Translations under genes and position numbers: made by a program
Assembly (NCBI RefSeq): GCF_002377905.1
Contig: NZ_DFQS01000045.1
Coordinates: 1 to 44,538, forward strand
Origin: Psychrobacter sp. UBA3483
GTDB lineage: Bacteria > Pseudomonadota > Gammaproteobacteria > Pseudomonadales > Moraxellaceae
DNA: 44,538 bases
Direction: 5' to 3'
In this document: piece by piece, positions 43,091-44,538 of the stretch
Layout: each line of letters opens with the position of its first letter
How positions within the stretch are numbered: the stretch's first letter is position 1
Notes under the pieces: generated by a model
The model's database searches: none
What the model was told of the DNA's origin: nothing
The model's input: the letters and a program-made list of their open reading frames with translations, nothing else

Positions 43091-44158
43091 ATGCAAGAAT
43101 TTCATTATAAAGCCTTACCAGTTGACGTTCATTTTGGCGTGGGAAAGTCAGCTGAAACCAAATATATATTACTTCAGCATGGTTATCATAAGGTATTAGT
43201 GATTACGACACCTGGTCAAGAAGAAGCGGGTCGTAAATTGGCAAAAGAACTACAAGAAATCTGTGCAGGCGTGTATCCGCATGCTGTCATGCATGTGCCA
43301 GTTGAAGTGGCGAATAAAGCAGTAGAATTTGCCAAAGAGAGTGATATTGATTGTTGTCTGGCTTTGGGCGGCGGCTCTACAATTGGATTTGCCAAAATAA
43401 TTGCTTTAAAAACACATTTACCTATCGTTGCCATACCGACTACCTATGCTGGTAGCGAGATGACAGCCATTTATGGTTTGACCAAAAACAATCTAAAAAC
43501 CACTGGCAAAGACAGTCATGTCCTACCTAAGGTAGTGATTTATGATCCGAAGCTAAACCAAGCATTACCCGCTAAAATCTCAGCTTGCTCAGGTATGAAT
43601 GCTATGACGCACGCTGTAGAAGCGTTATATGCTGAGGATAAAAACCCAATCGTCAGCCTGATGGCGATTGAATCTATCAAAGCATTAAAGTCTTCCTTGC
43701 CTGTGATTGTCAAAGAGCTCACCAATATTTCAGCCCGCCAAAAAGCAAGCTATGGTGCATGGCTTGCGGGTATTTGTCTTGGTTCGGTTGGTATGGCCAT
43801 TCACCATAAAATCTGCCATACCCTAGGTGGCACTTTTAACCTACCGCATGCGCAAGCACATGCCATTACGCTTGCGTATTCAGTACACTACAATCGTAAC
43901 GCTGATATTGAAGCGATGGATAGACTGGCAGAGGCTTTGGACGTCAGCAGCCGTGAAGAAGTTGGCTTGGCAATTTACCGTCTAAACCAGTCTCTAGGTA
44001 TTGAATTGGCACTAAAAGATATCGGTTTACCTGAAGAGGGTCCCGCTGATGTGGCAAGGATGGTGTGTGACAGTCCTTATTATAATCCTCGTGAATACAA
44101 TTACGATGAACTAGAAGGCTTATTACAAAGAGCTTATAAAGGTTTACCGCCTGCTTAA
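43091..44158 (+). CDS. Maleylacetate reductase
   Basis: The 355-residue protein belongs to the iron-containing alcohol dehydrogenase family and, within it, to maleylacetate reductases (TfdF/ClcE/MacA). It shows LALGGGSTIGFAKIIAL, PIVAIPTTYAGSEMT, and IHHKICHTLGGTFNLPHAQAHAI with the metal-site His region. The enzyme reduces maleylacetate to 3-oxoadipate, a step of hydroxyquinol, resorcinol and chlorocatechol pathways. It starts 53 bases after catM on the same strand and has AAGGAT upstream, so it is likely co-transcribed. Its product is the substrate of CatIJ. No hydroxyquinol dioxygenase or dienelactone hydrolase lies in the window. Confidence 0.88.
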   Translation: MQEFHYKALPVDVHFGVGKSAETKYILLQHGYHKVLVITTPGQEEAGRKLAKELQEICAGVYPHAVMHVPVEVANKAVEFAKESDIDCCLALGGGSTIGFAKIIALKTHLPIVAIPTTYAGSEMTAIYGLTKNNLKTTGKDSHVLPKVVIYDPKLNQALPAKISACSGMNAMTHAVEALYAEDKNPIVSLMAIESIKALKSSLPVIVKELTNISARQKASYGAWLAGICLGSVGMAIHHKICHTLGGTFNLPHAQAHAITLAYSVHYNRNADIEAMDRLAEALDVSSREEVGLAIYRLNQSLGIELALKDIGLPEEGPADVARMVCDSPYYNPREYNYDELEGLLQRAYKGLPPA

Positions 44159-44205
44159 GTATCATTATGGGTTTTATGTCCTAGATTAACACACCAAGTG
44201 CAACG

Positions 44206-44538
44206 CTAATTAATGGAATAAAACACTTGGTTTGGCGTTTTAAACCCCAAACGCTTTCTTGGTCTGTTGTTTAACCTGTCTTCGATGTTCTGAACCTCAT
44301 CATCAGATACTTGTCTAAAGTCTCATCCTTTAGGCAAGTACTCTCTAATCAAGCCATTGGTATTTTCGTTTGTTCCTCGTTGCCATGAGGCATAAGCATC
44401 AGCAAAGTAGAACCCCCTATAGAGTCTTTGCTTAATGGCTTTATGATCCGCAAATTCCTTGCCATTGTCAGACGTAATCGTCTTAACGTGTAGTCTCACT
44501 GAAGTTAGCATAAATACCATCGCATCCGCGACCAGATG
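44206..44538 (-). pseudogene. IS30-family transposase, nonsense-mutated and cut by the window edge
   Basis: On the minus strand the frame runs in from the window end (HLVADAMVFMLTSV, then VKTITSDNGKEFADH with a catalytic Asp, and FADAYASWQRGTNENTNGLIREYLPKG). It meets TGA at 44323-44325 where IS30 transposases have a sense codon. Past that stop the same frame goes on with DFRQVSDDEVQNIEDRLNN and ends NQVFYSIN at TAG 44206-44208. ACACCAAGTGCAAC just outside (about 44191-44204) fits the element's terminal repeat. So the transposase is inactivated by one nonsense codon; its N-terminus is beyond the window. Confidence 0.85.

Noticed and set aside
1..44538. CRISPR array
   Set aside because: No series of equal direct repeats with regular spacers was seen, and no Cas-like protein is encoded.

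Overview
The window looks like a chromosome segment of a gammaproteobacterium of the Moraxellaceae, most likely Psychrobacter. The evidence is AT-rich DNA, an Acinetobacter-style ben/cat gene set under a single CatM-type regulator, and proteins that read as Moraxellaceae housekeeping types (NhaP2/CvrA, DUF2058/YaiL). This assignment comes from recognition, not from a database search.

Layout. (1) Positions 1-3100 are accessory DNA: a leucine-rich-repeat protein, a small orphan ORF, a decayed IS3-type element and a DUF4010 membrane protein. (2) Positions 3040-16283 form an integrative-element-like block next to tRNA-Gly(GCC). Its right end carries a tyrosine integrase, two small co-transcribed ORFs, an excisionase-like gene and a divergent XRE repressor. 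Its cargo is two secreted WG-repeat proteins, a PP2C phosphatase, a WYL-domain regulator, a DUF1810 protein, a stand-alone FtsZ C-terminal-domain-like protein and a translationally coupled pair of DUF262 (GmrSD/ParB-like) proteins. The last integrase-operon gene and its terminator recur as a 5'-truncated copy at about 3040-3375, so the cargo sits between two copies of the same module end. (3) Positions 16283-20534 are core-like: tRNA-Gly, a thiamine-diphosphate 2-keto acid decarboxylase (IpdC-like) and a K+/H+ antiporter. (4) Positions 20571-27844 hold a catabolic cluster: a LysR regulator divergent from guanidinobutyrase, an AruI-like 2-ketoarginine decarboxylase, a YjiH-type membrane protein and an aldehyde dehydrogenase. 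Together they resemble the later steps of the arginine transaminase route (2-ketoarginine to 4-guanidinobutyraldehyde to 4-guanidinobutyrate to GABA plus urea). A 168-bp MITE-like element separates the last two genes. (5) Positions 28001-28534 encode a DUF2058 protein. (6) Positions 28842-44158 are a complete benzoate-to-3-oxoadipyl-CoA-cleavage cluster. Twelve minus-strand genes, catB-catC-catA-benA-benB-benC-benD-benE-catI-catJ-catF-catD, lie head to tail and are followed by benK under its own promoter. Divergent catM is followed by a maleylacetate reductase gene. (7) The right edge is a nonsense-mutated IS30-family transposase that runs off the window.

How it works together. Benzoate enters by BenK or BenE, BenABC and BenD make catechol, CatA, CatB and CatC make the 3-oxoadipate enol-lactone, CatD makes 3-oxoadipate, and CatIJ and CatF yield succinyl-CoA and acetyl-CoA. 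Perfect ATAC-N7-GTAT sites, the CatM/BenM consensus, lie in the catM/catB intergenic region and upstream of benK, and I see none directly upstream of benA. Maleylacetate reductase would feed extra 3-oxoadipate into the same lower pathway.

The best candidate for an undescribed system is the cargo at 6148-13215 (PP2C, WYL, DUF1810, FtsZ-C-like, DUF262, DUF262/HNH). It has the look of a defence or conflict module.
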